Numbered from the stretch's first letter, positions 30,004 to 39,766 are shown. The stretch: DNA of 64,000 bases from Chitinophaga varians (GCF_012641275.1 NZ_JABAIA010000004.1:186001-250000), one strand, 5' to 3'. Numbers and translations are program-made. Notes: generated from the sequence alone by a model not told the origin.

Positions 30004-33000
30004 GTGGATAAACGAGTACTTTATACAGTTTTAGAGGAATATGCACGCGACAGGTCCTCGCAGGTCGCGGTTAGCTGGAATGATATGTCGGTTACTTATG
30101 GTGCATTGATGGAATATGCCAACCATCTGGCGCAGCAGCTAAAAAAGACCGGCTTGAAAAAGGGAGATGTGGTGGCCCTGATGGTGCCTAAAAGCCACGA
30201 TTATATCATCACAATGCTGGGTGTCAGCAAAGCCGGAGGCGTTTTTATGCCGGTAGAACCCGGGTATCCTGCTGAACGAATGATGCAGATCATGAAAGTG
30301 GCCACTCCCCGGTTTATCATTGTTCCGCAGGACCAGCTGGAGAAACGCCAGTATCATTCTTCCGCCCGTTACGGGACTGGTACTTTACTGATGAATGAAC
30401 GATATGATCTGTTTGTTGATGAATTTATGCCAAGGCAAGTTGTTATTGATCTGCCGGCGGAGGAAGTGGTGACAGGAGACGACAGCTGTTATCTCATGTA
30501 CACCTCCGGATCTACAGGGACGCCCAAAGTGATAGAAGGTATGCATAAGTCACTGAGCCATTTTATACACTGGGAAGTAAAGGAGTTTGGTCTTGATAAG
30601 GATACCAGGACGGGTCTGATTGCTCCTCTTTCCTTTGATGTGAGCCTTCGGGACATCTATGTGCCACTACTGGCCGGCGGCACCCTGTTTATACCGCCGG
30701 ATGGCATTCAGCAGGATGTGAAAAAATTCATTGCCTGGATAAAGGAAAGCAAATTGTCGGTACTGCATATTGTTCCGTCGGTATTGAGGTTGCTGATGAA
30801 GGAATTGCAGCAGGAGGCCGTTACTTCCTTCCCGTTCACCTCGCTGAAATATGTGTTGACAGCAGGAGAGCCGTTGTATGGAAAAGATGTGACCGTCTGG
30901 AGAAGGTTGGCAGGAGCAGGAGTTACATTGGTGAACCTGTACGGTCCTTCTGAAACCACGCTGGCGAAGTTGTTTTATAGAATACCACAGGAAGAAATAC
31001 ACCCGGACAGCGTTGTGCCCCTTGGCATACCGCTACCTAATACCTCCGTTGCTATTGTCAATAACGGCAGACTGTGTAACGTGGGCGACACGGGCGAGAT
31101 ACTTATTAAAACACCTTTCCGGAGCAAAGGATATTACAAAGACCCTGTTATGACAGCGGATAAATTTATACAGAATCCACTGCAGCAGGAATTTGAAGAT
31201 ATTGTATATAAAACGGGAGATCTGGGCAAATACCTGCCGGATAAAAGCATCGCCTTCGTCGGACGGTCAGACACACAGGTGAAGATTAGGGGCAACCGGG
31301 TAGAGATTGCCGAAGTGGAACAAAATGTCGCCGGCTTTCCTGGTGTTGAGCATAATGTGGTGACAACAGTAACGTCGGACACACATGAACTTAGCCTCTG
31401 TTGCTATTTTATTTCCAGGGAAAATATCACCCATCGGGCAATACAGGAGTTTCTGAAACAACAATTGCCCGATTACATGATCCCGTCTTATTTCGTCCGG
31501 TTGGATAGTTTCCCGCTTAACCTGAACGGGAAAATAAACAAAAAGGCATTACCCAAGCCGGAAGAACTGCTTTACAGCCAGCTTACATATGAACCGCCAA
31601 TAGGTGACCTGGAAATAGCAATAGCCGCTGTCTGGAGTGAACTGCTGGGCCTGAAGAAAGTCGGGAGGTCCAATACCTTTTTTGAATTAGGGGGGCATAG
31701 CCTCATCGCAACCAGGATAACCTCCATACTGTCCCGTACCTTACAAAAGGACATCGGGCTGAAAGAGTTCTTCGAGAATAATACCGTGGCCGGATTGGCC
31801 AAAGTACTGGCCGGAAAGGAAACCGTATTTAAAAGTGAAATTATCGCCGCTATACCTGGCAGAGAGTATTACCCGGTTTCTTATGCACAGAAGCGTTTGC
31901 TGATACTGGATAAAAAGATAGAACAAAAGACATTGTATAACATGTCGTTGGCCGCATGTCTTAATAGTAATACCAATATCCCTGCTTTAAAACGGGCACT
32001 GAAGAAAATTACGGAACGGCATGAGTCGCTCCGCACCACGTTCTCTTTTGCCAATGGGGACCTGCGCCAGCATATCCATCCGGACAGCATAGTTGATATA
32101 ACGGAAACAGTTATCACGGACGGAACGGAAAGTGAGGTGACAGCTTCCTCCATCAGGGCAATGACAGAGCGCGTGTTTAACCTGGAAAGCGGACCGCTGG
32201 CTACTATCGGCATCGTACATTTTCCGGGTGGAAAGTATTTGCTGTTGATTAACATGCACCATATCATCAGCGATGGCTGGTCTGTGGGGGTGTTGGTAAA
32301 AGAGTTGGCCGTTTTGTACGAGGCATTTAGCCAGGGGCTGGAAGATCCTTTACCCCCGTTAAGGATACATTATAAGGATTATGTCGCCTGGCAGCAGGCA
32401 ATGCTGGCTAATAAAATGGATACCCTTAAGCAATACTGGTATGCTGAATTAGAACAGGAGTTGCCCGAAATTAACCTGCCGTATGATTTTCCGCGCCCGG
32501 CAAAACGTAGTTATACAGGGAGTAAACATAGGTTCAGCCTGAGCAGGGAGTCTTCTGATTATTTGCGTACACTGGCAAGAGAATTTGATACGAGCCTGTT
32601 TGTAGTCCTGCAAAGTGTTATAAACATGTTGTTATATCATTATAGTGGTCAACAGACAATTGTTACAGGAACGCCGATCTCAGGAAGAAATCATCATGAA
32701 CTGGAAAACCAGATAGGGTTTTATCTGAATTATCTGGTGCTGAAAATTGATTTAAGGGGTAGTGATCACCTGTCGGCCTTTATTGAAAACGTAAAACAAC
32801 GGGTGTTGGATGCATTTGATCACCAGGACTATCCATATGATAAACTGGTAGAGGATTTGATCGTTACCGGGAAGGAAGACAGAAACCCATTCTATGACGT
32901 ACTGGTCGTAATGAATAATGCTGATCTGAATGGCAGCCACAGCGATTTTGAAAAACTGGAACAATTGACCGGCCTGCAGGGAATACCCATCGAAGACAAT

Positions 33001-33249
33001 ATCAGCAAACTAGACCTCTCTTTCTTTGTGTCTGATTTAAATGAAATACTGGTCAACATTGAGTTTGATACCTCGCTGTTTCTGCCGGCTACAATAGCAG
33101 CCATGGAAAATGACTTAAGATCGATCGTGGATATTTGCAGGGAAGCCCTGCATACATTGACACTGAGCGAACTTAGTTACCGTTTGTCAGAAAATGGCGG
33201 TACCATACTACGGCGGAATAACGTGGATATTATTGACGAACAGTTTTAA
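30004..33249 (+). CDS. NRPS subunit A-T-C (residue 7), GTG start
   Basis: A 1081-aa A-T-C protein. The A domain has YTSGSTGTPK near 164, the T domain LGGHSL near 562 and the C domain HHIISDG near 753. The pocket reads about DVRILALLA plus Lys. The start is GTG at 30,004, giving MDKRVLYTVLEE, which aligns with the other N-termini; the nearby ATG at 29,999 is out of frame. The tail is IIDEQF. Its C domain should join residue 7 to residue 8, which sits on the A-T protein encoded beyond the exporter gene. Confidence 0.92.
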   Translation: MDKRVLYTVLEEYARDRSSQVAVSWNDMSVTYGALMEYANHLAQQLKKTGLKKGDVVALMVPKSHDYIITMLGVSKAGGVFMPVEPGYPAERMMQIMKVATPRFIIVPQDQLEKRQYHSSARYGTGTLLMNERYDLFVDEFMPRQVVIDLPAEEVVTGDDSCYLMYTSGSTGTPKVIEGMHKSLSHFIHWEVKEFGLDKDTRTGLIAPLSFDVSLRDIYVPLLAGGTLFIPPDGIQQDVKKFIAWIKESKLSVLHIVPSVLRLLMKELQQEAVTSFPFTSLKYVLTAGEPLYGKDVTVWRRLAGAGVTLVNLYGPSETTLAKLFYRIPQEEIHPDSVVPLGIPLPNTSVAIVNNGRLCNVGDTGEILIKTPFRSKGYYKDPVMTADKFIQNPLQQEFEDIVYKTGDLGKYLPDKSIAFVGRSDTQVKIRGNRVEIAEVEQNVAGFPGVEHNVVTTVTSDTHELSLCCYFISRENITHRAIQEFLKQQLPDYMIPSYFVRLDSFPLNLNGKINKKALPKPEELLYSQLTYEPPIGDLEIAIAAVWSELLGLKKVGRSNTFFELGGHSLIATRITSILSRTLQKDIGLKEFFENNTVAGLAKVLAGKETVFKSEIIAAIPGREYYPVSYAQKRLLILDKKIEQKTLYNMSLAACLNSNTNIPALKRALKKITERHESLRTTFSFANGDLRQHIHPDSIVDITETVITDGTESEVTASSIRAMTERVFNLESGPLATIGIVHFPGGKYLLLINMHHIISDGWSVGVLVKELAVLYEAFSQGLEDPLPPLRIHYKDYVAWQQAMLANKMDTLKQYWYAELEQELPEINLPYDFPRPAKRSYTGSKHRFSLSRESSDYLRTLAREFDTSLFVVLQSVINMLLYHYSGQQTIVTGTPISGRNHHELENQIGFYLNYLVLKIDLRGSDHLSAFIENVKQRVLDAFDHQDYPYDKLVEDLIVTGKEDRNPFYDVLVVMNNADLNGSHSDFEKLEQLTGLQGIPIEDNISKLDLSFFVSDLNEILVNIEFDTSLFLPATIAAMENDLRSIVDICREALHTLTLSELSYRLSENGGTILRRNNVDIIDEQF

Positions 33250-33270
33250 TTATCAATTAACGTACTTCAA

Positions 33271-34935
33271 ATGGGTATTCTGAGTCTCTTGCGGGAAAAA
33301 TCCAGATATTTTTATGTGTCCCTTGTTTTCCTGGGTCTTTCAGACTCTATTCTTAACCTGGGATTATTGCTTTTTATTAACATTGCTGTTAACGGAGAAG
33401 CGTTGCCTCCAATTTTAGCAAAAGCGCCTGCGGTGGTCTATGCCGGTATATTGTTCGTTTCCATCATGAGCAGCAACTTGTTTCAGCGATATATCATTCG
33501 CCTGACCAATGACCTTCGGTTTGAAATGGAGCTGAAAATATTGGCCAAATTAAAATCATCCTCGTATGAGCGTTTTGAAAAGCTGGGTAACGAAAAAGTA
33601 TTTACCGCAATGGGGGACGCCAGGGAATTGGCGGATGTGCCGGAGGTATTGATGAATACATTCAATGCTGTGGTCATCGTTGTTTGTTGCCTGGGATATC
33701 TTTTCTGGACTTCCCTGATAGGGGGGAGTATGATTCTTTTGATCATGGCTGTTTTACTGGTGGTATATCTCTATCGTAACAAACAGGCGGAGCGGGATAT
33801 CAACGCACTCAGAGACTTACAGGATAAATATTTTATCTATCTCAATGATCTGCTGCATGGCTACAAAGAATTGCGGATGAGCGCCGGGAAAACCAATAAG
33901 TTATTTGATAATCACTTCTTCCCTAACAGGAGAGAAGGGAAGAAATTAGCCACCGGTATTGCCATTCGTTATATGAGCAATGAATTGACAGGAAAGTACA
34001 GCTGGTACATCGTACTGGGAGTGGTGATATTTGGCCTGCCAACATTGATAGGGTTCAGAAATGTACAGTTGCTGGCGTTTATATCTACTATATTGTACCT
34101 GATTGGCCCGGTGGCGGTGCTGGTAACATTGGTACCTACCATCACCAGGGTGAAAGTGGCGGTGTCCAGACTGAATAGATTTGAGCAGCAAATGAACACC
34201 GAACTGGATAAAGAAGAAGTGCCTGCTACGCCGGCAACAACTATTCATCCCGCGGAGCGGATCAGGTTTGAAGACGTAAGATACAATTATACAGATGAGG
34301 ATGGAAATACTGCATTTTCATTAGGCCCCCTGAACCTGGATATTGAGAAAGGAAAGCTGATGTTTGTAACGGGAGGGAATGGCAGCGGTAAAAGTACCTT
34401 CGTAAATTTGATTACCGGCCTGTACAAACCGGAGTCCGGCAGGGTCTTTCTATGTATGGCTGACGGGTCGGAGATATCCAGCGAGGAGCCTCATTACCGG
34501 GACCATCTTTCGGTAATTTTTACAATACCTTACCTGTTTAATGAGAACTACTACGACTTTACGATTGATGAAAAACATGCTCCCTTCAAACACCTGAGCG
34601 AAATTATGCAGCTGGATAGCGTGCTGCGGCTGGATGCAAAAAAAGGAATGGCTGATAAAAACCTGTCAAAGGGACAGCAAAAGAGGCTGGCAATGATATA
34701 TTCCCTGCTGGAAGCCAAATCCATATTGATCCTGGACGAGTGGGCAGCTGAACAGGACCCGGAGTTTCGGTCATACTTCTACAGGAAGTTTCTGCCTGGA
34801 TTGATAAAAGACGGGAAAACCGTTGTCGCCATTACACACGATGATGCCTATTTCAAATATGCGGATACGGTCGTGAAATTTGATTATGGAAATATTTCAT
34901 CCACTACTGAAATAGATTTGGTATTGAATAACTAA
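33271..34935 (+). CDS. SyrD/PvdE-type peptide-exporting ABC transporter
   Basis: A 554-aa fused permease-ATPase of the cyclic-peptide export family (PvdE, SyrD). About six membrane helices fill residues 10-290. The nucleotide-binding domain carries Walker A GGNGSGKST near 370, the signature LSKGQQKRLA near 469, and Walker B ILILDEWAAEQDPEFR near 488; DEWAAEQDP is characteristic of this family. It lies inside the NRPS gene run (21 nt after one subunit, 18 nt before the next), which ties it to product export across the inner membrane. It has no peptidase domain. Confidence 0.93.
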   Translation: MGILSLLREKSRYFYVSLVFLGLSDSILNLGLLLFINIAVNGEALPPILAKAPAVVYAGILFVSIMSSNLFQRYIIRLTNDLRFEMELKILAKLKSSSYERFEKLGNEKVFTAMGDARELADVPEVLMNTFNAVVIVVCCLGYLFWTSLIGGSMILLIMAVLLVVYLYRNKQAERDINALRDLQDKYFIYLNDLLHGYKELRMSAGKTNKLFDNHFFPNRREGKKLATGIAIRYMSNELTGKYSWYIVLGVVIFGLPTLIGFRNVQLLAFISTILYLIGPVAVLVTLVPTITRVKVAVSRLNRFEQQMNTELDKEEVPATPATTIHPAERIRFEDVRYNYTDEDGNTAFSLGPLNLDIEKGKLMFVTGGNGSGKSTFVNLITGLYKPESGRVFLCMADGSEISSEEPHYRDHLSVIFTIPYLFNENYYDFTIDEKHAPFKHLSEIMQLDSVLRLDAKKGMADKNLSKGQQKRLAMIYSLLEAKSILILDEWAAEQDPEFRSYFYRKFLPGLIKDGKTVVAITHDDAYFKYADTVVKFDYGNISSTTEIDLVLNN

Positions 34936-34953
34936 CTGTGTTAAATACTGGAT

Positions 34954-36771
34954 ATGAGTAATAATAAATTGATACTGCATCGTATTATCGATAACCATTG
35001 TACAGATAACAGCAATAACATCGCCATAGAGGAGAAGGATAGAAAAGTAAGTTACGGGGAACTGAAGGTCATGACTGATAAAGTAGCTTCCACGTTGTCA
35101 GCCTTAGCAATAGAAAAAGGCGACGTGGTAGGTGTATTCCTTGACAGCAGTATTGAATATGTAGCTGCTATATTAGGTGTAAATAAGGCCGGCGCGGTAT
35201 TTATGCCCTTGGAGGTGAAGTATCCCCCGGCACGTCTGAAGGATTTATTACAGACAGTGGCGCCCCGTTATGTCATCACTGACCAGTCTCATAAATCCTA
35301 CCTTGACAGCCTGCTGGCTGATGCAGCGGTAAACCCCCGGTTGCTGCTGATGGAAGATACGGCAGCGGTCCTGGCTTCACCGGTATTCCCGGACAACGAT
35401 GTTGAGCTGAAAGGTGAGGATGGTAATTACCTGATTTATACTTCCGGATCAACCGGTAAACCCAAAGTGATAGCGGGGATGCACAAAAGTTTGAGCCATT
35501 TTGTCCATTGGGAGGTGAAAGAGTTCGGACTAAATGACTCCGTCAGATGTTGCCAGCTGGCCCCTCTCTCTTTTGATGTGAGCTTCAGGGATATTTTTGT
35601 CCCGCTTCTCGCCGGAGGTACATTATGCATTCCCCCGGCCGACGTGAAGAAAGATCCGGCTCAACTACTGGCCTGGATATGTGAAGCAGGAATAACGTTG
35701 ATGCACACCGTACCTTCCCTATTCAGGGTCTTTACCGGTATCCTCGCCAAAGCCCCGGTGAAGGGAACACTGCCGGCTTATATATTGCTGGCTGGGGAGG
35801 CATTGTACTACAGAGACGTTGTGAACTGGAGAAATGTTGCCGGCGACAGTTCTGTGCTTGTCAACCTGTATGGCCCTTCTGAAACGACGCTTGCCAAGGT
35901 TTTCCACCGCATTGGCCATATTGAAGAGGATAGCAATGAAATTATACCGCTGGGGCAGGCTATCTCCAATACTTCCGTTTTGGTGTTGCAGGACGGACAA
36001 AGTTGCCGCCCTGGCGCTATCGGGGAAATATATATACGAACGCCCTTTAGAAGTAAAGGATATTTTAAGGACGAGGCGCAGACGAATGAACGTTTCATTC
36101 AGCATCCCGGTCATAATGAGTATGAGGATATCCTGTACAAAACGGGTGATCTCGGAAAAATACAGAAAGACGGGCTACTTGTTTTTGTAGGCAGAGAAGA
36201 CAGACAGGTCAAAATCAGAGGAAACAGGGTTGAATTGTTTGAGATAGAAAAACACCTGCAGCGCTTCCCCGGCATCAGGGAGGTGTTGGTCATGCCTCAT
36301 ACAGACAAAAACCGGGAAATCTCACTTATTCTGTATTATACGGCGGCGACAGCCATACCAGATATAACATTACGTAACCACTTGCAGGAAAATCTGCCGG
36401 ATTATATGGTCCCGGCTTTCTTCCTCCATTTGGAGACGTTTCCATTGATGCTGAACGGTAAAATAGACAGAAGGGCGTTGCCCCGCCCGGAGGCCCTGTT
36501 GTATCAGCATAGAGTATATGAACCGCCCGTTGATGAGGAGGAGAGAAGGATTGAGGCGATCTGGAGTGAAGTGTTGGGATTGGAAAAAGTGGGACGCGAC
36601 TATTCTTTTTTTGATCTGGGAGGCCACAGCATAGCGGCCTTTAAAATTGTGTCTGCTTTATGCCGGGAATTTGATACTACGTTATCGCTCAGTGACTTTT
36701 TTGAGCATCCAAAGATCAGCGAACTGGCGTTACTGATAAAACAAGCGGTGAAAAAAGAAATACTCACGTAA
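34954..36771 (+). CDS. Terminal NRPS subunit A-T (residue 8)
   Basis: A 605-aa protein with only an A domain (YTSGSTGKPK near 161, NLYGPSETT, KIRGNRVEL, LNGKI) and a T domain (LGGHSI near 557). It ends soon after the carrier with KKEILT, lacking a C domain, a thioesterase, a reductase and the acidic Phe tail of the other subunits. That fits the last subunit in the line, with nothing to dock to downstream through that tail. The pocket reads about DVRTLALLA plus Lys. The finished peptide would sit on this carrier, so release must be by another protein or by spontaneous attack. The free-standing C domain at 44,215 is the best candidate. Confidence 0.92.
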   Translation: MSNNKLILHRIIDNHCTDNSNNIAIEEKDRKVSYGELKVMTDKVASTLSALAIEKGDVVGVFLDSSIEYVAAILGVNKAGAVFMPLEVKYPPARLKDLLQTVAPRYVITDQSHKSYLDSLLADAAVNPRLLLMEDTAAVLASPVFPDNDVELKGEDGNYLIYTSGSTGKPKVIAGMHKSLSHFVHWEVKEFGLNDSVRCCQLAPLSFDVSFRDIFVPLLAGGTLCIPPADVKKDPAQLLAWICEAGITLMHTVPSLFRVFTGILAKAPVKGTLPAYILLAGEALYYRDVVNWRNVAGDSSVLVNLYGPSETTLAKVFHRIGHIEEDSNEIIPLGQAISNTSVLVLQDGQSCRPGAIGEIYIRTPFRSKGYFKDEAQTNERFIQHPGHNEYEDILYKTGDLGKIQKDGLLVFVGREDRQVKIRGNRVELFEIEKHLQRFPGIREVLVMPHTDKNREISLILYYTAATAIPDITLRNHLQENLPDYMVPAFFLHLETFPLMLNGKIDRRALPRPEALLYQHRVYEPPVDEEERRIEAIWSEVLGLEKVGRDYSFFDLGGHSIAAFKIVSALCREFDTTLSLSDFFEHPKISELALLIKQAVKKEILT

Positions 36772-36785
36772 GCGAAGGTTATTTT

Positions 36786-38288
36786 ATGATTAGATATTTC
36801 AGGGTAATGATATCCGCTATCCTGCTGATGGGAGCAATGGTGGTAAACGCGCAACAGCTGCTTGTAAAGTTTCCTTCAACGGTACTGAAGGAGAAAATCA
36901 GCGGAAAATTATATGTTTTCATGTCAAAAACAGACAATGAACCGCTGAACAGTATTAACTTCCCATTGCCGGTAGCCACCACTGTAACGGACATTAGCAA
37001 CGTATCCCCTGATAGCGCGCTTTTACTGGACCTCGGGGCTCAAAGCAGTTATCCGGTACCGTTTAAAAAACTGGAGAGAGGCCGTTATTTTGTCCAGGCA
37101 ATATTCGATAGAAGCCATGAATTTGGCATAGAAAGGACATTGGCTGACAGGGTGGGCAACGTATATTCGCCACCGGTGCAATTATTATTTGACGACAATA
37201 CCGACACAACGTATTCGCTGATATGTGACAAACTGGTAAGGGAGAAAGAGTTCAGGGAGACAACGCATACCAGGCGCATCAGGTTCCGTTCAGATGTGCT
37301 GAGCCGGTTTCACGGCAAGGATATTTTCATCAATGGGGCATTGGTACTGCCGGACACCTTATTGAAGCACCCGTCAGCGCGGTTACCGGTTTATATTTAC
37401 ATAGCGGGGTTTGGCAGTTCCTTTCTGCGCTTTAATGGCAGTGATGAAGCGGCCGGCGCATTCACCAATGATCCGAAGTTTATTTTTTTATTCCTGGATG
37501 GTAGCTGTTCCAACGGCCACACCGCATATGCAAACAGCGATAATAACGGTCCCTGGGGAGATGCGCTGGTCAGGGAACTGATTCCGGAAATAGAGCGGAA
37601 ATATCATTGCAATGGTTATAGGTATGTGCACGGCCATAGCAGCGGCGGATGGTCTGCTCTTTATTTGCAGGTAATGTACCCCGATTTTTTCCAGCAATGT
37701 TGGGCAAGTTCTCCGGATAGCTACGATTTTCGTGATTTTTCAGGCATTAACATATATGAAGCCGGGGCAAACGTTTTCTATGATAAGAATGGTAACCTTC
37801 GCCCCAGTGCACTGATCGGCGGTGAGATCCCCATCTCATATGTTAAAACAAGGGCTGATTGGGAGCGCCTGGTGCCAGGAGAACAGTTTAATTCTTTTAA
37901 TGCTGTTTTCTCCGGGAAAGATACATCCGGCAGCTGCCAGCAGTTATGGGACCCCCGGACCGGGGCAGTTGACCCGGTGGTGGCAGACAAATGGAGACGG
38001 TTCGATCTGTCTTATTATATAGAAACGCATTGGAAAGACCTGGCCGGGAAAATAGCTGACAAAGTGTTCATTAGTGTAGGGGAACAAGATAATTTCTTAT
38101 TGCAGGGGGCTAACCGCCTTTTTCAAAAAACAATTCGTGAAAATAAAATAAAGATCAGGCTTGGGTTTTATTCCGGAGATCATTTCACCGTGACCTCAAA
38201 TGAAAAATTACTGCATGACGCTACACAGTATTTAAATGACAGCTACAGTGCCTGGGAACGGCATAAGGCCGGTGTGAATGGTCGTTAA
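36786..38288 (+). CDS. Secreted alpha/beta-hydrolase, esterase-D-like
   Basis: A 500-aa protein with a signal peptide (MIRYFRVMISAILLMGAMVVNA, cut before QQ), so it acts outside the cytoplasm. Residues 180-490 form an alpha/beta-hydrolase of the esterase-D/feruloyl-esterase kind. The nucleophile elbow is GHSSGGWSA near 286, the likely acid is in SVGEQDNF near 432, and the likely His is in SGDHFTV near 466. The N-terminal 150 residues are a separate beta-rich domain I do not recognise. It follows the last NRPS gene by 14 nt. Its location argues against it being the releasing thioesterase. A role in trimming, activating or detoxifying the exported product is inference. Confidence 0.82.
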   Translation: MIRYFRVMISAILLMGAMVVNAQQLLVKFPSTVLKEKISGKLYVFMSKTDNEPLNSINFPLPVATTVTDISNVSPDSALLLDLGAQSSYPVPFKKLERGRYFVQAIFDRSHEFGIERTLADRVGNVYSPPVQLLFDDNTDTTYSLICDKLVREKEFRETTHTRRIRFRSDVLSRFHGKDIFINGALVLPDTLLKHPSARLPVYIYIAGFGSSFLRFNGSDEAAGAFTNDPKFIFLFLDGSCSNGHTAYANSDNNGPWGDALVRELIPEIERKYHCNGYRYVHGHSSGGWSALYLQVMYPDFFQQCWASSPDSYDFRDFSGINIYEAGANVFYDKNGNLRPSALIGGEIPISYVKTRADWERLVPGEQFNSFNAVFSGKDTSGSCQQLWDPRTGAVDPVVADKWRRFDLSYYIETHWKDLAGKIADKVFISVGEQDNFLLQGANRLFQKTIRENKIKIRLGFYSGDHFTVTSNEKLLHDATQYLNDSYSAWERHKAGVNGR

Positions 38289-38334
38289 TTAAATAGTATT
38301 GCTTATTTTAGGGCAAACTATTGTCATGTTTCAT

Positions 38335-39591
38335 ATGAACAGATACCTGGGATTTCTGCTATTAAGAGGACATATCGCTGTAATAATATTGATGTTATCA
38401 ACTTTTGTCAGCGCACAGAATCTTCCAAGCCTGTTATCCGGACGTGATATCAACAGCACATTTGCCATTGTGGCATACGATAAGGCGACACAGAAATGGG
38501 GCGTGGCAGTGGCAACCAATAATATATATGTCGGTAATTCAACCGTCTATATAGAACCAGGCGTAGGGGCGGCAGCCGTCATTGCAGAAACGGAGCCCGT
38601 ATATGGTATCAATGCACTCAAAAACCTGAAACAAGGACATTCTCCGGCGCAAGCCGCTCAATACACCATACAGACAGACTCTATGCCTGATTACCGTCAA
38701 TTGGGAATTGTAGACAGAAACGGCCGGACCTTCGGATATACCGGTCATGCATTGTCTTATTGGAAAGGATACGCAGGACACAGAACAGGACCAGGATATG
38801 TGGTAATGGGGAACCAGCTGGCAGATAGTGTGCTGGTGAGAATGGCGGACGGATATGAAAAGACTGCCGGGTCCTTTGCACAAAGATTATTGGCTGCATT
38901 GAGCGCCGGACAGGCGGCGGGAGGACAACTCTCAGGAAAACAATCGGCAGCGCTAAGGGTAGACGGAATGAATACCTCCTGGAACAACCGGATTGATTTG
39001 AGGGTGGATAATGACGTTGATCCTGTCAGCAGCCTGCAGACTTTGCTGAACTATCACGAGGGACGTATTATATTAAACAGGTCTGTTGCAGCTATACAAT
39101 GCGGTAAAACAGACACCGGGAAACAATTGCTGTCGCAGGCGACTGCACTTTTGAAAGGATGGTTCGGCATGTACGGCAAACTGGCGACTGCCTTTATTAT
39201 GACCGGAGAAGAGGAAAAAGCCATACAGATCATTCAGGATGCTTTACAACATCAGGAAGGCTGGAAGGAAAACCTGTCCGCTTTCTATTATCTGGAGAAA
39301 CATGATTCCTTCCGGAAATTATTGAATGAATCAGCATTCTCAGTAAAAGACTGGGCAGCTGCTATTCAGCAGGAACTGAATATGGGGAAAAATACCGCTG
39401 CACTGGCATTGGCAAAACAAATGACAACGAAGTATCCCACGTCCTCCCACTTGCAGTATCTGCTGGCTAAAGCAATGTTGGCAAACGGAAACAGACCAGA
39501 TGCCTGGGAGAGCCTGCACCGCGCCATCAAAATCGACCCGGAAAACGGTGATGCAAGAAGGATGCTGGCGAAAGAATTCAGCAAGCCATAA
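38335..39591 (+). CDS. Secreted DUF1028 protein with C-terminal TPR region
   Basis: About 418 aa. The signal peptide ends in LSTFVSA. Residues 30-230 match DUF1028: STFAIVAYDKATQKWGVAVATN, then PGVGAAAVIAETEP and GHSPAQAA. DUF1028 is grouped with Ntn-type hydrolases, and the Thr in STFAIVA sits where such an enzyme's nucleophile would be. The C-terminal 170 residues look like TPR-type helix pairs (ALALAKQMTTKYPTSSHLQY and following). The start is the ATG at 38,335; 38,326 is equally possible. An upstream in-frame TTG is unlikely. It may process the exported peptide together with the hydrolase before it, but this is inferred from position only. Confidence 0.78.
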   Translation: MNRYLGFLLLRGHIAVIILMLSTFVSAQNLPSLLSGRDINSTFAIVAYDKATQKWGVAVATNNIYVGNSTVYIEPGVGAAAVIAETEPVYGINALKNLKQGHSPAQAAQYTIQTDSMPDYRQLGIVDRNGRTFGYTGHALSYWKGYAGHRTGPGYVVMGNQLADSVLVRMADGYEKTAGSFAQRLLAALSAGQAAGGQLSGKQSAALRVDGMNTSWNNRIDLRVDNDVDPVSSLQTLLNYHEGRIILNRSVAAIQCGKTDTGKQLLSQATALLKGWFGMYGKLATAFIMTGEEEKAIQIIQDALQHQEGWKENLSAFYYLEKHDSFRKLLNESAFSVKDWAAAIQQELNMGKNTAALALAKQMTTKYPTSSHLQYLLAKAMLANGNRPDAWESLHRAIKIDPENGDARRMLAKEFSKP

Positions 39592-39766
39592 AGAATAACC
39601 CTGATCATAAAATCTTCAATACCCCTTACTGCATAGACATCTTCGCCGGGAACGATGTGCGATACGCTTTTTAAGCCACTTTATTCCACTTTTTATTTCT
39701 CTTTTGTTTTTCTCTGTACAAGAGAGGGATATCTCCTTGAATGTTAAACCAATAATATCATTTATT

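Noticed and set aside
36786..38288. Esterase-like protein as the NRPS thioesterase
   Set aside because: It has a clear signal peptide, so it should not meet the carrier-bound peptide in the cytoplasm. I treat it as a post-export enzyme.
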